Part shown: positions 7,637 through 7,720 of the stretch, in pieces
Layout: every line of letters starts with the position of its first letter
Position numbering within the stretch: the stretch's first letter is position 1
DNA from: M0108 sp964523415
Lineage (GTDB): Bacteria; Pseudomonadota; Gammaproteobacteria; Chromatiales; Chromatiaceae
Assembly (NCBI GenBank): GCA_964523415.1
Contig: CAZFZB010000126.1
Span: 1-7,720 of the forward strand
Length of the DNA stretch: 7,720 nt
Direction: 5' to 3'
The notes under the pieces: generated by a model
The model's database searches: none
What the model saw: the letters and a program-made list of their open reading frames with translations, nothing else
What the model was told of the DNA's origin: nothing
Made by a program: the position numbers and the translations under genes

Positions 7637-7666
7637 ATCTTAAGGGATAGTGGGGAGTTTTGCCAA
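7637..7666 (-). promoter_or_regulatory. Candidate sigma-70 promoter for the cytochrome/ankyrin/fcc cluster
   Basis: On the minus strand TTGGCA (7666-7661; five of six matches to TTGACA) is followed after 18 bases by TAAGAT (7642-7637; four of six matches to TATAAT). The region just downstream is AT-rich (TTAATAATTAA), unlike the surrounding DNA. Transcription would start near 7630, leaving a leader of about 100 bases before the tetraheme cytochrome gene. No other promoter-like pair in this stretch is as good. Confidence 0.45.
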
Positions 7667-7697
7667 GAATTCGCGGGGGTACCTTGAGGTAAGCCCG

Positions 7698-7707
7698 GTT
7701 GATCAAC
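7698..7707. promoter_or_regulatory. Palindrome GTTGATCAAC upstream of the cluster promoter
   Basis: A perfect 10-base palindrome lies about 32 bases upstream of the candidate -35 element, where an activator site would be expected. It contains TTGAT and ATCAA half-sites like those of FNR, but they overlap at the centre and lack the four-base spacer FNR needs, so it is not a standard FNR box. A binding protein cannot be named. Confidence 0.25.
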
Positions 7708-7720
7708 TGACCTTAGCTAG

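Noticed and set aside
7698..7707. FNR box upstream of the cytochrome cluster
   Set aside because: The TTGAT and ATCAA halves overlap instead of being separated by four bases, so it is kept only as an unassigned palindrome.

Overview
The window looks like chromosomal DNA from a sulfur-oxidising gammaproteobacterium, most likely of the purple sulfur type (Chromatiales). Three things suggest this: a complete flavocytochrome c sulfide dehydrogenase pair (fccA-fccB) very like the Allochromatium proteins as I remember them, a ClpB of clearly gammaproteobacterial type, and GC-rich, evenly biased coding DNA. The genus cannot be fixed from the sequence alone.

Layout, left to right. (1) Bases 1-62 hold the last 19 codons of a plus-strand gene, probably an RlpA-like double-psi beta-barrel protein. 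(2) A 229-base stretch follows with no gene I can support. (3) A minus-strand YjbQ/UPF0047 gene lies at 292-699. (4) A 411-base intergenic region holds a heat-shock (sigma-32) type promoter near its right end. (5) A full-length clpB disaggregase gene lies at 1111-3708 on the plus strand. (6) A 90-base convergent region holds one terminator for each strand. (7) A minus-strand electron-transfer cluster runs from 7531 down to 3799: a NapC/NirT-type membrane-anchored tetraheme cytochrome c, an exported all-ankyrin-repeat protein, the diheme cytochrome subunit fccA and the FAD subunit fccB. (8) The last 189 bases hold a plausible sigma-70 type promoter for that cluster and a stem-loop in its leader.

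How the genes work together. FccB (Tat-exported, FAD covalently held by a cysteine, redox-active cysteine pair) oxidises sulfide in the periplasm and passes electrons to the two hemes of FccA. Upstream in the same orientation lie a quinone-interacting type of tetraheme cytochrome and a periplasmic ankyrin-repeat protein. I infer that these two may connect the sulfide dehydrogenase to the membrane or to the quinone pool, or protect it, because no nitrate, nitrite or TMAO reductase gene is present for the NapC-like protein to serve. clpB and yjbQ are housekeeping neighbours with no evident link to sulfur metabolism.

I found no transposon, CRISPR array, tRNA or rRNA. The most interesting point is the four-gene cluster with its secreted ankyrin protein. 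The rest is well-known families with a few unusual details.
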